DNA from: Firmicutes bacterium UBA6113
Lineage (GTDB): Bacteria; Bacillota; Clostridia; Tissierellales; Sedimentibacteraceae
Length of the DNA: 64,000 nt
Reading direction: 5' to 3'
NCBI GenBank assembly: GCA_002422545.1
Contig: DIWF01000028.1
Coordinates: forward strand, 229,075 to 293,074
Numbering within the stretch: position 1 is the stretch's first letter; each line of letters opens with the position of its first letter. Made by a program: the position numbers and the translations under genes. The notes beneath the pieces are model-generated. The model worked only from the letters and a program-made list of their open reading frames with translations. It was not told the DNA's origin and did not search any database. Below, one piece after another: positions 24,880 to 32,997 of the stretch.

Positions 24880-25800
24880 ATGAAAAAATTATTAAGTCTT
24901 GTAGTAGCATCAATAATGATAATGTCATTATTTGTTGGATGCGCTAACACACAGGAACAACCTGCACCTGAAAAGCCTGCTGAAGAAGCAAAAACAATTG
25001 GTCTTGCAATTTCAACGTTGAACAACCCGTTCTTTGTTGATCTTGAAGCAGGAGCAAAGGCTAAAGCCCAAGAGCTTGGCGCAACCCTTGTAACTTTGGA
25101 TTCACAGGATGATTCAGCAACCGAAATGTCAAACGTGGAAGATTTAATCAATCAAGGCGTTGATTTAATCCTGATCAACCCTACAGATTCAGACGCAGTA
25201 AAGAGTGCAGTTGAAGCTGCCAACAAGGCAGGAATACCTGTTATAACTCTTGACAGAAGCGCTAACGGCGGCGAAGTTGTTTCTCACATTGCTTCTGACA
25301 ACGTAGCTGGTGGTAAACTTGCCGGGGGATACATAGTAGAATTGTTAGGCGGAAAAGGAAATGTTGTTGAACTTGAAGGAGTACCTGGAGCATCTGCAGC
25401 AAGAGAAAGAGGCGAAGGTTTCAACGCTGCAATAGCTGAAAGTGATATCGAAGTAGTTGCTAAGCAAACTGCTAACTTCGACAGAGCTGAAGGTTTGACA
25501 GTTATGGAAAATATTCTTCAGGCACAACCTGAAATTGACGCTATATTTGCACACAATGACGAAATGGCTTTAGGAGCACTTGAAGCTATAAAAGCATCAG
25601 GAAGAGAAATAATAGTAGTTGGATTTGATGCTACTGACGATGCTAAAGCTGCAGTTGAAAGCGGCGAAATGGCTGCAACAGTTGAACAGCTTCCAAAAGA
25701 AATAGGATCATTGGGAGTTGACACAGCAATTAAATTATTAAATGGCGAATCAGTAGAAAAATCTATACCAGTAGCATTGCAACTGGTTACACAAAAATAA
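24880..25800 (+). CDS. rbsB: Ribose-binding lipoprotein
   Basis: 306 residues. The signal peptide ends in a lipobox at Cys21 (LFVGC), giving a membrane-anchored sugar-binding protein. The type-1 periplasmic-binding fold begins TIGLAISTLNNPFFVDLEAGA and includes VDLILINPTDSDAV, IPVITLDRSANGG, GVPGASAARERGEGF, AHNDEMALGAL and VVGFDATDDAKAAV, all characteristic of RbsB. ATGGAGGAG precedes the start. A terminator follows 10 bases after the stop. No rbsK ribokinase is attached. Confidence 0.94.
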   Translation: MKKLLSLVVASIMIMSLFVGCANTQEQPAPEKPAEEAKTIGLAISTLNNPFFVDLEAGAKAKAQELGATLVTLDSQDDSATEMSNVEDLINQGVDLILINPTDSDAVKSAVEAANKAGIPVITLDRSANGGEVVSHIASDNVAGGKLAGGYIVELLGGKGNVVELEGVPGASAARERGEGFNAAIAESDIEVVAKQTANFDRAEGLTVMENILQAQPEIDAIFAHNDEMALGALEAIKASGREIIVVGFDATDDAKAAVESGEMAATVEQLPKEIGSLGVDTAIKLLNGESVEKSIPVALQLVTQK

Positions 25801-25810
25801 ATAACACAAT

Positions 25811-25837
25811 AAAGGAGACGCAAGTCTCCTTTATTTA
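25811..25837. terminator. Terminator between the ribose operon and the amino acid importer
   Basis: AAAGGAGAC-GCAA-GTCTCCTTT followed by ATTTATT. It stands between two converging operons and can serve both. Confidence 0.85.
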
Positions 25838-26569
25838 TTAAATGTTGTACAATATTTTAGAAAGAAACTCCTTTGACCTTTCATGCACAGGATTTAAAAA
25901 GAAATCCTGCGGATTGTTTTCTTCAAGAATTTTCCCTTCATCCATGAACAAAATTCTGTTTGCAACGCTTTTTGCAAAACCCATTTCATGAGTAACAACA
26001 ACCATTGTCATTCCGTCCTCCGCAAGATCTTTCATGAGCTTTAAAACCTCTCCTATCATCTCAGGATCAAGCGCTGATGTAGGCTCATCAAACAGCATTA
26101 TTTCAGGTTTCATGGATAAAGAGCGCACTATGGCAATTCTTTGTTTCTGTCCTCCGGAAAGCATTGCTGGATATTCGTATTTCTTGTCCGATAGTCCGAT
26201 TCTTTCAAGCAGTCTCAGTGCATTTTCTTCTGCTTCTTCCTTTGTCTGAAGATTTAATTTAACAGGCGCCAACATTATGTTTTCCAATACTGTAAGGTGA
26301 GGGAACAAATTGAAGTGCTGAAAAACCATTCCCATCCTTTGCCTGATTTTGTTGATATCGCTCTTTTTATCTGTGATGTCTGTTCCTTGAAAAACAATGC
26401 TGCCAGATGTTGGTGTTTCAAGAAGGTTCATGCATCTTAAAAGCGTGCTCTTTCCTGAACCTGAAGGGCCTATTATTACAACCTTGTCCCCTTTTTTGAT
26501 TTCAGTGTTTATGTTTTTTAAAACTTCATTTTTGCCGAAGCTTTTTTTTATATTTTTAATTTCTATCAC
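25838..26569 (-). CDS. Polar amino acid ABC transporter ATP-binding protein
   Basis: 243 residues from the GTG at 26569, nine bases after AAAGGAGG; an upstream TTG overlaps that ribosome site and is unlikely. Walker A GPSGSGKST, Q-loop VFQHFNLFPHLTVLENIM, signature LSGGQKQRIAIVRSL, Walker B IMLFDEPTSALDPEMIGEVL and H-loop VVVTHEMGFA are those of the GlnQ/HisP group. It overlaps the permease gene by 14 bases. With that permease and the binding lipoprotein it forms an importer for a polar or charged amino acid; the exact substrate is not readable. Confidence 0.93.
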   Translation of the reverse strand: MIEIKNIKKSFGKNEVLKNINTEIKKGDKVVIIGPSGSGKSTLLRCMNLLETPTSGSIVFQGTDITDKKSDINKIRQRMGMVFQHFNLFPHLTVLENIMLAPVKLNLQTKEEAEENALRLLERIGLSDKKYEYPAMLSGGQKQRIAIVRSLSMKPEIMLFDEPTSALDPEMIGEVLKLMKDLAEDGMTMVVVTHEMGFAKSVANRILFMDEGKILEENNPQDFFLNPVHERSKEFLSKILYNI

Positions 26570-27254
26570 TTTCAGACAGCCTCCTTTCAAGCCTTTTCTG
26601 CACCGCAGTAAGTCCTACTACCATCACAAGATAAAACAATGCTACTGAATACAGCGGAAAAAACGGCTCCCATGTCCTGCTTCTCACTATGTCTCCTGCC
26701 TTTGTAAGATCTATGATGGGAACATATCCTGCAACTGATGTTTCCTTGAGCAGTGCAATGAACTCGTTTCCCAATGCAGGCAGAATGTTTTTTAATGCCT
26801 GAGGAAATATGATGTATATCATAGTTTTTTTTCTGTCCAGCCCCAGGGACATGCCTGCTTCTATCTGTCCCTTGTCCACTGATTCTATTCCTGCTCTGGC
26901 AATTTCAGAAACATATGCCCCTGAATTGATGCCAAATGTGAGTATTGCAACTAATATGCTGTTATCTATGTTTACAAAAATTACATAGTACATAATAAGA
27001 AGCTGAACAACAACCGGTGTTCCCCTTATTATGGTAACATAAAGGCTGCAGATTTTATCAAGGACAAAAAGCTTCCTGTTGTTTTTTGCATTTGTTTTTA
27101 CCAAAGCAATAAAAAGTCCAATAGCAATTCCCATCAAAGTTGCAAAAAAAGCAATAAAAATAGTGTTGGATATACCAGAAGCAAATAACTTGTATCTACC
27201 TTCAACTATAAATGTTTTATTAAAACTGTTTATAAAATTTTCTAATTTTGTCAT
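26556..27254 (-). CDS. Polar amino acid ABC transporter permease
   Basis: 232 residues of the HisM/GlnP type, with about five membrane segments. The N-terminal stretch FASGISNTIFIAFFATLMGIA and TIIRGTPVVVQLLIMYY are family signatures, and the EAA coupling loop reads IEAGMSLGLDRKKTMIYIIFPQALKNILPAL. The ATG at 27254 follows CAGGAGG. A terminator-like hairpin lies between the binding-protein gene and this gene, so this gene is probably made in lower amount than the binding protein. Confidence 0.93.
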   Translation of the reverse strand: MTKLENFINSFNKTFIVEGRYKLFASGISNTIFIAFFATLMGIAIGLFIALVKTNAKNNRKLFVLDKICSLYVTIIRGTPVVVQLLIMYYVIFVNIDNSILVAILTFGINSGAYVSEIARAGIESVDKGQIEAGMSLGLDRKKTMIYIIFPQALKNILPALGNEFIALLKETSVAGYVPIIDLTKAGDIVRSRTWEPFFPLYSVALFYLVMVVGLTAVQKRLERRLSESDRN

Positions 27255-27266
27255 GGTGCCTCCTGT

Positions 27267-27301
27267 TGAAAAAAAGGCGATAATAACAAATTATCGCCTT
27301 T
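27267..27301 (-). terminator. Intra-operon hairpin between binding protein and permease
   Basis: AAGGCGATAA and TTATCGCCTT form a 10-base-pair stem (about 27275-27301) followed on the minus strand by TTTTTTT. It lies within the transport operon and probably allows partial read-through. Confidence 0.8.
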
Positions 27302-27310
27302 AAGCATCTA

Positions 27311-28120
27311 TTATTTTGAATGATTTTCTATGAACTCTGCAATTTTGCCTTCGTCAAGCAATCTCTGAAGTGTTGAGTTTATTGAGTTTAACAGTTCCCC
27401 GTTTCCTTTTTTGACACATATGCCATAAGCTTCGCTTATGGCACCAAATACTACACTTTTAAGACCTTCATTGCCATTTACAATTTCTTCTGCAGGCAGC
27501 TTGTCAATTACCACTGCATCAACTCTTCCTGCCAACAGGTCTTGGGATGCTTCAAGTGCATTTTTGTATGTTTTCACTTCAGCACCTGAGTTGTACAGAT
27601 CTCCTTCCGGAAGATTAACAGCGTCTGATATGGCAAGGTCACCTGTTGTACCCAGCTGGACACCTATTTTCTTTCCTTTTAAGCCTTCCATATCCAATAT
27701 CTCAGCGTCTTTTTTAGAGATTATGTGCTGTATTGATTCAACATAGCTGATTGAAAAATCAACTTGCTCTTGTCTTTCAGGAGTAATTGTCATTCCTGCT
27801 GCTCCAAAATCAGCCTTGTCGTTTAAAACTGCAGGAATTATGCTTGAAAAGTCAATGTGCTCAACAACGAGTTCTTTTCCCATGTCTTTTGCAATTTCAT
27901 TTGCAATGTCAACGTCAACGCCTACTATTTTTTCGCCTTCAAAATATTCAAACGGCGGAAATTCCGCATTTGTGTACATTACCAATGTGTTGTCTTCTGC
28001 CTGTGCAGCAGCTTCCTGATTTGTTGTATTTTCTGCTGGTTGTTCAGTTGTTTTTGAACTGCAGCCTGTAGTTAATGCAAAAACCATTGTTACGATCAAT
28101 AATACCGATACTTTTTTCAT
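27311..28120 (-). CDS. Amino acid-binding lipoprotein of the ABC importer
   Basis: 269 residues from the ATG at 28120 with GGAGGAAAAC upstream. The lipobox ends at Cys20 (LTTGC). A bacterial extracellular solute-binding family 3 domain follows, with LVMYTNAEFPPFEYFEGEKIVGVDVDIANEIA near residues 45-75, DFGAAGMTITPERQEQVDFS with the ligand-binding Arg, LKGKKIGVQLGTTGD and VVIDKLPAEEIV. It would capture a polar amino acid outside the cell and deliver it to the downstream permease and ATPase. Confidence 0.93.
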   Translation of the reverse strand: MKKVSVLLIVTMVFALTTGCSSKTTEQPAENTTNQEAAAQAEDNTLVMYTNAEFPPFEYFEGEKIVGVDVDIANEIAKDMGKELVVEHIDFSSIIPAVLNDKADFGAAGMTITPERQEQVDFSISYVESIQHIISKKDAEILDMEGLKGKKIGVQLGTTGDLAISDAVNLPEGDLYNSGAEVKTYKNALEASQDLLAGRVDAVVIDKLPAEEIVNGNEGLKSVVFGAISEAYGICVKKGNGELLNSINSTLQRLLDEGKIAEFIENHSK

Positions 28121-28269
28121 GTTTTCCTCCAAGAATGTAATTTTTACGATAAACGTATGGTATCACTTTTTGGAGCTCATGTCAAATATTTTATCATATT
28201 TTTGTATAAATATATATTTATTCTTTAGTTGCATTCTTATGCTTAATATATATTCATTGAAAATACAGT

Positions 28270-28692
28270 TTATTTTTTACCAATCCGTTTTCCAACTTTA
28301 AACATTTTTGAATTTTTTTGCATTTTATGTTTATCGTTCAACTTTAAAACAAGCTGTGCGGCTATAAGAGAGGCAACGACAGCCAGAGCAGAAAAACCTT
28401 CTTTGTTCTTTAGTCCCGGCAGCAACTGTACAACTATTACGGAAGATACTACAAGAAATGCAGACAGGGCATATAACACGGCACCGCTTTTTGCAGTAAC
28501 TTCGCCTTCTGCAATTATTTCAACATAATCACCTTCCACAATATGGTCTTCAACATCCTTTTCTATCCTTGCGGAATAGTGTTTGCATCCGGCGGAACAA
28601 TTTCTGCAGTTATCACCGCATGGAAGAACTTTTTTAATGTATATGGTTGCAGTCGAACCCTTCTTTTTTTCAATCTTGCCAATAAGAGCCAT
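28270..28692 (-). CDS. RseC/MucC family membrane protein
   Basis: 140 residues. The N-terminal region carries a cysteine cluster, CGDNCRNCSAGC (about 25-36), followed by a short beta domain with VEDHIVEGDYVEII and two membrane helices (about 69-88 and 97-113), then a basic C-terminal tail. This is the RseC_MucC layout; relatives help reduce SoxR or modulate envelope sigma factors, and in anaerobes often accompany Rnf electron transport. No Rnf genes lie in the window. AAAGGA precedes the ATG. Confidence 0.85.
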   Translation of the reverse strand: MALIGKIEKKKGSTATIYIKKVLPCGDNCRNCSAGCKHYSARIEKDVEDHIVEGDYVEIIAEGEVTAKSGAVLYALSAFLVVSSVIVVQLLPGLKNKEGFSALAVVASLIAAQLVLKLNDKHKMQKNSKMFKVGKRIGKK

Positions 28693-28789
28693 AATTTTTT
28701 CCTTTCGATAATTATAAAAAAAATAAAACTATAAATATATTTCTACCCAATTTATAACAATTAAAATTTTAATAAATTGTAACAAATAA

Positions 28790-28812
28790 AAAAGGACTTC
28801 AGTCCTTTTTAT
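28790..28812. terminator. Bidirectional terminator-like hairpin
   Basis: AAAAAGGAC-TTCA-GTCCTTTTT, with T-runs on both strands. It lies between the RseC-like gene and the repeat cluster and could end transcripts arriving from the operon to the right. Confidence 0.7.
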
Positions 28813-28832
28813 GACAAAGTTGTTTCAATAAT

Positions 28833-28857
28833 GTAGTAGAGGACTACTGTCCTCCCA
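28833..28857 (+). repeat. Diverged palindromic repeat
   Basis: GTAGAGGACTACTGTCCTCC resembles the GTAGGGGCGGATCTTGTGTCC core in layout but with a different stem sequence; probably a related diverged copy. Confidence 0.4.
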
Positions 28858-28860
28858 AAG

Positions 28861-28912
28861 ATAACAAAATTATTGGCTTAATAACACGGGCGGATACAAG
28901 ATCCGCCCCTAC
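28861..28912 (-). repeat. Short palindromic interspersed repeat, copy C
   Basis: Minus-strand copy; the plus strand reads ATAACAAAATTATTGGCTTA, then ATAACACGGGCGGATACAAG and ATCCGCCCCTAC. It matches copy A in core and tail. Confidence 0.85.
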
Positions 28913-28954
28913 GCGCTGGTAATTTAACATTAGCGATAAATTATTAATCCCAGA

Positions 28955-28983
28955 TTGTAGGGGAGAACCTTGTGTTCTCCCGC
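28955..28983 (+). repeat. Palindromic repeat, stem variant D
   Basis: TTGTAGGGGAGAACCTTGTG then TTCTCCCGC. The flanks match copy A but the stem is GGGAGAAC/GTTCTCCC, with changes on both sides that keep the pairing. Confidence 0.75.
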
Positions 28984-28985
28984 AT

Positions 28986-29047
28986 ATAACAATTTATTGA
29001 ATTAATAACACGGTCGGATACAAGATTGATACAAGATCCGCCCCTAC
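28986..29047 (-). repeat. Palindromic repeat, copy E with internal duplication
   Basis: Minus-strand copy containing GATACAAGAT repeated twice in its loop, separated by one T (about 29018-29038), so the hairpin loop is longer than in other copies. Confidence 0.8.
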
Positions 29048-29095
29048 GGTTTGTGAAAATCAGGTTTGTCAATAATCTGAGGACTTTCGTCCTTT

Positions 29096-29821
29096 TTACT
29101 CAATTATTTCTATCTGAACTTCATCCAGCCAGTTTATGAGCTCAGTCTTTTCAAAAGGATCCATGTGTCCAAACAATGCAGTTTCAAATTCAAGTTCCTT
29201 GAATTTTTCAGTAAGGCTTAAAAGCTTATCTTTGTAATAGACAGGTTCTCCGTGATGGAAATCCTCGCTTATTATATCTCCTATGAATATTGTTTTCTCC
29301 TCTGGAATGAATACAACAACGCAATCATCAGTATGGGAGCTGTCAAGTTTCATTGCTTCTGCACTAATGTCTCCCAAATTTATGCTCAAATTTTCTTCAA
29401 ACACAATGTCAGCGGTTGTAACGTTTATTTCTTTTCTGTCCGGATATTCCCTTCGTATCATTGTATCGCAAAATTCTATGTCTTCTCCGTTATTAAGCCT
29501 TTCTTCCATTGCTTCATCAGACCACTGCCACTTGCTCATATTTTCAAGATACTCGTTTGTCCTACTGCAGGCAATGCTTGGTGCATCAACATACATCATG
29601 CCATACGTGTGATCCCAGTGGGAATGGGTTATGACAACAAAATCCGGATATTTGAGATTTTCTTTTTTAATTTCCTCCATGAATAATTCAACGTGTTTTT
29701 TGGAATTTCCGGCATCCACCATCAGAGAATATTTTTCTCCTTTTACATAACCTAAAATTGGTCTGTCTGTTTCCTCATTAAATGGTAGGTAATAAATTTT
29801 ATCTGTTAATTTTTTAAGCAT
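29096..29821 (-). CDS. Metallo-beta-lactamase-fold hydrolase
   Basis: 241 residues. The metal-binding signature THSHWDH gives His66, His68, Asp70 and His71. A later His in DSSHTDDCVVVF, the bridging Asp in FIGDIISEDF and the C-terminal GHMDPF complete a binuclear zinc site. It begins LTDKIYYLPFNEETDRPILGY. No signal peptide is seen, so it should be cytoplasmic. It starts 15 bases after the MacB-like permease gene with AAGGAGG between, so it is probably the last gene of that operon. Substrate unknown; the fold also covers lactonases, thioesterases and RNA-processing enzymes. Confidence 0.85.
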   Translation of the reverse strand: MLKKLTDKIYYLPFNEETDRPILGYVKGEKYSLMVDAGNSKKHVELFMEEIKKENLKYPDFVVITHSHWDHTYGMMYVDAPSIACSRTNEYLENMSKWQWSDEAMEERLNNGEDIEFCDTMIRREYPDRKEINVTTADIVFEENLSINLGDISAEAMKLDSSHTDDCVVVFIPEEKTIFIGDIISEDFHHGEPVYYKDKLLSLTEKFKELEFETALFGHMDPFEKTELINWLDEVQIEIIE

Positions 29822-29836
29822 ATTGCCTCCTTAACT

Positions 29837-31042
29837 TTATTCGTATCTCAGTGCTTCTATGGGGTCTGCCTTGGCAGCCTTTCTGGCGGGATAGTACCCA
29901 AAAAATATACCGATTACCATGGCAAATACAACTGCTGCAACAACGGATACCGGATTTACAACTATGGGTATGGAAATAAAAGAACCTCCTATCATTACAA
30001 GCCCGATGCCGAATGCTGTTCCCGCAATACCTCCTATGGCGGAAAGAGTTGCAGATTCTATTAAAAACTGAAAGAGAACGTCTTTCGTCCTGGCTCCAAG
30101 GGCTTTTTTAATTCCTATTTCCCTAGTTCTTTCAGTAACTGACACAAGCATGATGTTCATTATTCCTATTCCTCCAACAAGCAGAGATATGGCCGCTATG
30201 CAGGCAACCGCTATGGACATGCCTCCAACTATGCTGTCAACCTGTGCCTGATCTTCCTCTACTGTGTAGAAAGTGTAATTTTCAGGATTTCTGTTTTTCA
30301 AATTAGCAATGAAGCCAAGCATTTCATCCCCTACCTGCTCCACGGAATATTTCTCAGCAATAAAAACATCCAGGCTGTAAAAACCGTAGACAGATGAAAA
30401 TGCCATAGTATAAGGCACGAAACTGTCCTCGTATTCATCCTGTCCCTCAAGAAGAGCCAGAACAGGTGATTTTTCATTTTTGTACACTCCAACCACCAAT
30501 AGGTCTTCCATACTGTTGTTAATTTTAACCCTCACTGTCATTCCAGTTGCATTTTCTTTTCCAAACATCTTCACTGCAGCATTTTTCTCAAGCACAATCA
30601 CTCCAGCCTTTCTGTCGACGTCGTTTTTGTTTATCATTCTGCCGTAAAGCATCTTAACTTCCTGCACCTTGTCATAGCCATAATCCACGCATGCCATCCT
30701 AAGTTTCACAGTCTTCTTTTTAATTGTAACATCGCTTCTTAAATTTTCATTGGGTCCCAAGTATTCAATTTTGTCCCCAAACCTTTCCTTAAGCAGCTCC
30801 ATGTCGTCTAAGTAGAAAAAATCCGTGGACCTGAAGTCGTCAATGTTGCCCACATAAAGGACGGCTCTGTTTTTGCCTATTCCCTTGTATATGTCATCCA
30901 TTACTCCCTTCATGCTGTCTCCAATTGAAACTATTGCAATTACTGAGCTTATTCCAATTATTATTCCAAGCATTGTAAGAAGTGAACGCATTTTATTGGA
31001 AAGAATAGACCGGAATGCTATTTTAATGTTCTCCAGCCACAT
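29837..31042 (-). CDS. MacB-like ABC transporter permease (FtsX family)
   Basis: 401 residues from the ATG at 31042, with AGGAAGGTG upstream. The N-terminal helix (about 20-40) follows NIKIAFRSILSNKMRSLLTMLGIIIGISSVIAIVSIGD, the hallmark MacB start, split here by the family motif. A large extracellular MacB_PCD domain spans about 50-270. The C-terminal FtsX domain has three helices, with LVGGIGIMNIMLVSVTERTREIGIKKALGA and a terminal DPIEALRYE. It works with the ATPase encoded upstream (20-base overlap) and the MacA-like adaptor. In Gram-positive bacteria such MacB pumps usually export peptides or lipoprotein-linked signals. Confidence 0.93.
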   Translation of the reverse strand: MWLENIKIAFRSILSNKMRSLLTMLGIIIGISSVIAIVSIGDSMKGVMDDIYKGIGKNRAVLYVGNIDDFRSTDFFYLDDMELLKERFGDKIEYLGPNENLRSDVTIKKKTVKLRMACVDYGYDKVQEVKMLYGRMINKNDVDRKAGVIVLEKNAAVKMFGKENATGMTVRVKINNSMEDLLVVGVYKNEKSPVLALLEGQDEYEDSFVPYTMAFSSVYGFYSLDVFIAEKYSVEQVGDEMLGFIANLKNRNPENYTFYTVEEDQAQVDSIVGGMSIAVACIAAISLLVGGIGIMNIMLVSVTERTREIGIKKALGARTKDVLFQFLIESATLSAIGGIAGTAFGIGLVMIGGSFISIPIVVNPVSVVAAVVFAMVIGIFFGYYPARKAAKADPIEALRYE

Positions 31043-31736
31043 TATATTCACCTTCCTTCCTGCTGTCTTTTATAATTTCACCGTCTTTGAACATTATAAC
31101 TCTTTTTGCGTGTTCTGCAATATCAGCTTCGTGTGTTACCAGTATTATGGTATTCCCTTCTTTGTTAAGTTCTTTGAAAATACTTATAATTTCTTCAGAA
31201 GACTGGGTATCCAGGTTTCCTGTTGGTTCGTCTGCAAGAATTATGGGAGGATTGTTTGCAAGGGCTCTTGCTATTGCAGCCCTCTGTTTTTGCCCCCCTG
31301 AAAGTTCATTTGGAAGGTGGTTTATCCTTTCTCCAAGACCAACTTTCTCAAGAAGCTCAAGTGCTCTTTCATGCCTTGCTGACGGTTTTATCTTTGCATA
31401 AATCATAGGAAGTTCAACATTTCTTAAAACATTGGTTCGAGGAATCAGATTAAATGCCTGAAAAACAAAGCCTATTTTTTTGTTTCTTATTAGAGACAGC
31501 TCATCTGTATTTTGTTTTTCTATTTCAAGCCCGTCAAGATAATATTTACCTGTTGTGGGCCTGTCTAGACAGCCTAGAATATTCATTAGCGTTGACTTTC
31601 CTGAACCTGAATGTCCCATTATTGCAATAAATTCTCCCTTTTCTATTTCAAGGTTCACATTTTTCAAGGCATGCACTTCAACTGAGCCGGTTTTGTATAT
31701 TTTATTTAAATTAACGATGCTGATTAACTTTTCCAT
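31023..31736 (-). CDS. MacB/LolD-type ABC transporter ATP-binding protein
   Basis: 237 residues from the ATG at 31736 (AGGTG four bases upstream); longer readings run into the upstream gene. It has Walker A GHSGSGKST, Q-loop VFQAFNLIPRTNVLRNVELP, signature LSGGQKQRAAIARAL, Walker B IILADEPTGNLDTQSSEEI and H-loop ILVTHEADIAEHAKRVIMFKDG, plus the LGCLDRPTTGKYYLDG stretch typical of LolD/MacB partners. It overlaps the permease gene by 20 bases and lies seven bases after the adaptor gene. It powers the export complex. Confidence 0.94.
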   Translation of the reverse strand: MEKLISIVNLNKIYKTGSVEVHALKNVNLEIEKGEFIAIMGHSGSGKSTLMNILGCLDRPTTGKYYLDGLEIEKQNTDELSLIRNKKIGFVFQAFNLIPRTNVLRNVELPMIYAKIKPSARHERALELLEKVGLGERINHLPNELSGGQKQRAAIARALANNPPIILADEPTGNLDTQSSEEIISIFKELNKEGNTIILVTHEADIAEHAKRVIMFKDGEIIKDSRKEGEYNVAGEH

Positions 31737-31743
31737 AGCGCAC

Positions 31744-32988
31744 CTATTTGTCTTCTTTACTTTCTTCATTAAATACTGCTGCCATGCCGTCAATCAATGT
31801 GTAGTCGGGATTAACTACAACATTCATTCCTTCTTGAAGACCTTCTCCCCATATTTCAGTTTCAAGGTCTGTTTCGAGACCAATTTCAACAGCCACAGAC
31901 TTTAGAGTGTTGTCATCGTTCAGTACAAAAATTTTATATTTCTCATTTTCATCCTTCAAAATTGCTCCGGCTGGAACAGCAAAAACATTTTCTGACTTGT
32001 CAACATTGATTTTGGCAGATGCAATTACTCCAGCTATGAGGGTGTCAGGTTTTTTAACAATATCGATCAATACCGGTATAACTCTTTCCATGTCGTTGCT
32101 GTCCTTTTGTTCAGCTGTAGGTGAAATTCTTGCAACTGTTCCTTCAGCAAACTCGCTTCCCAGAATATCCGAAAAAATTTGAACATTCTGACCGGTCTTG
32201 ATTTTTCCAATGTCAAATTCGCTTACGGAAACTTTCATCTGCAGATTTTGAAGGTTTTCCACCACAAACATGGCTTTTTCGTCTTCCGTGTCCTTTGCAT
32301 ATCTTCCTATGTTTACATTGACTCTTGTGACTGTTCCGTCAATAGGGCTTTTAATGTAAATTTTATCAAGTTCCTTTTTTTTCTCTTCAAGCTGCTGTCT
32401 TTGTATTTCAAGCTCTTTTTCTTCTGCATTGCTTAAACTTACATTGCCGTTTACTGCATTGTAGCCTTCAACATTTTTTCTTGCTTCCACAAGACTTGTT
32501 TCTATTTTTTTAAAGTTCTCTTCAGTTATTATATCATTTTCAAAAAGTGCCTTGTTGCTTTCATAGCTATCATTCATATTCTCAAGTTCAAGGACTGCCT
32601 TGTCATACTCAAGCTGCAGAGATTTTAGCTTTTCCTGCTGCTGAAGATATGTAAGCTCTATTTGATTTTCTTCTGTCTTGATTTGTTTTTCAAGCTCTTC
32701 GCTGTCAAGAACTGCAAGAACCTGGTCCTTCTTGACAATGTCACCTTCCTTAACTTTTATGTCTATAATTTCATAGTTAAGCGCCGAAACAACGTCAGCT
32801 TTTTCTATCCCTTCCAATGGTGCCTTAACAGATATAATCTGTTCAATGGTCTTTTTCTCTAGGGGTGCAACATTTGCAGCAAAAACATTCTCTGTCTTTG
32901 AATTGTTCACCATGTTGAATACCACAATTACTGCAGCTGCAACAACAAGTAAAATCACTATTTTTTTTCTTGTAAATATTTTTTTCAT
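31744..32988 (-). CDS. MacA-like membrane fusion (HlyD-family) protein
   Basis: 414 residues. One N-terminal membrane helix (about 10-26), then the lipoyl/barrel-sandwich half EIIDIKVKEGDIVKKDQVLAVLD (about 75-97), a long alpha-helical hairpin (about 98-215, rich in Glu, Lys and Gln), the returning half YIKSPIDGTVTRVNVNIGRYA and C-terminal beta barrels with VPAGAILKDENEKYKIFVLND. This is the periplasmic-adaptor layout used in Gram-positive ABC exporters to extend toward the cell wall. AGGAGA precedes the ATG. It belongs to the operon with MacB-like genes downstream and two secreted proteins upstream. Confidence 0.92.
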   Translation of the reverse strand: MKKIFTRKKIVILLVVAAAVIVVFNMVNNSKTENVFAANVAPLEKKTIEQIISVKAPLEGIEKADVVSALNYEIIDIKVKEGDIVKKDQVLAVLDSEELEKQIKTEENQIELTYLQQQEKLKSLQLEYDKAVLELENMNDSYESNKALFENDIITEENFKKIETSLVEARKNVEGYNAVNGNVSLSNAEEKELEIQRQQLEEKKKELDKIYIKSPIDGTVTRVNVNIGRYAKDTEDEKAMFVVENLQNLQMKVSVSEFDIGKIKTGQNVQIFSDILGSEFAEGTVARISPTAEQKDSNDMERVIPVLIDIVKKPDTLIAGVIASAKINVDKSENVFAVPAGAILKDENEKYKIFVLNDDNTLKSVAVEIGLETDLETEIWGEGLQEGMNVVVNPDYTLIDGMAAVFNEESKEDK

Positions 32989-32997
32989 TTCTATCTC

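Noticed and set aside
26570..26590. TTG start for the amino acid importer ATPase
   Set aside because: The ribosome site AAAGGAGG lies inside that extension and is correctly spaced for the GTG at 26569.
28833..29047. CRISPR array
   Set aside because: Repeats are unequal, in both orientations, and not separated by regular unique spacers; no cas genes.
29252..29686. 144-codon plus-strand frame
   Set aside because: Antisense to the MBL-fold hydrolase; composition is Phe/Cys/His-rich nonsense.
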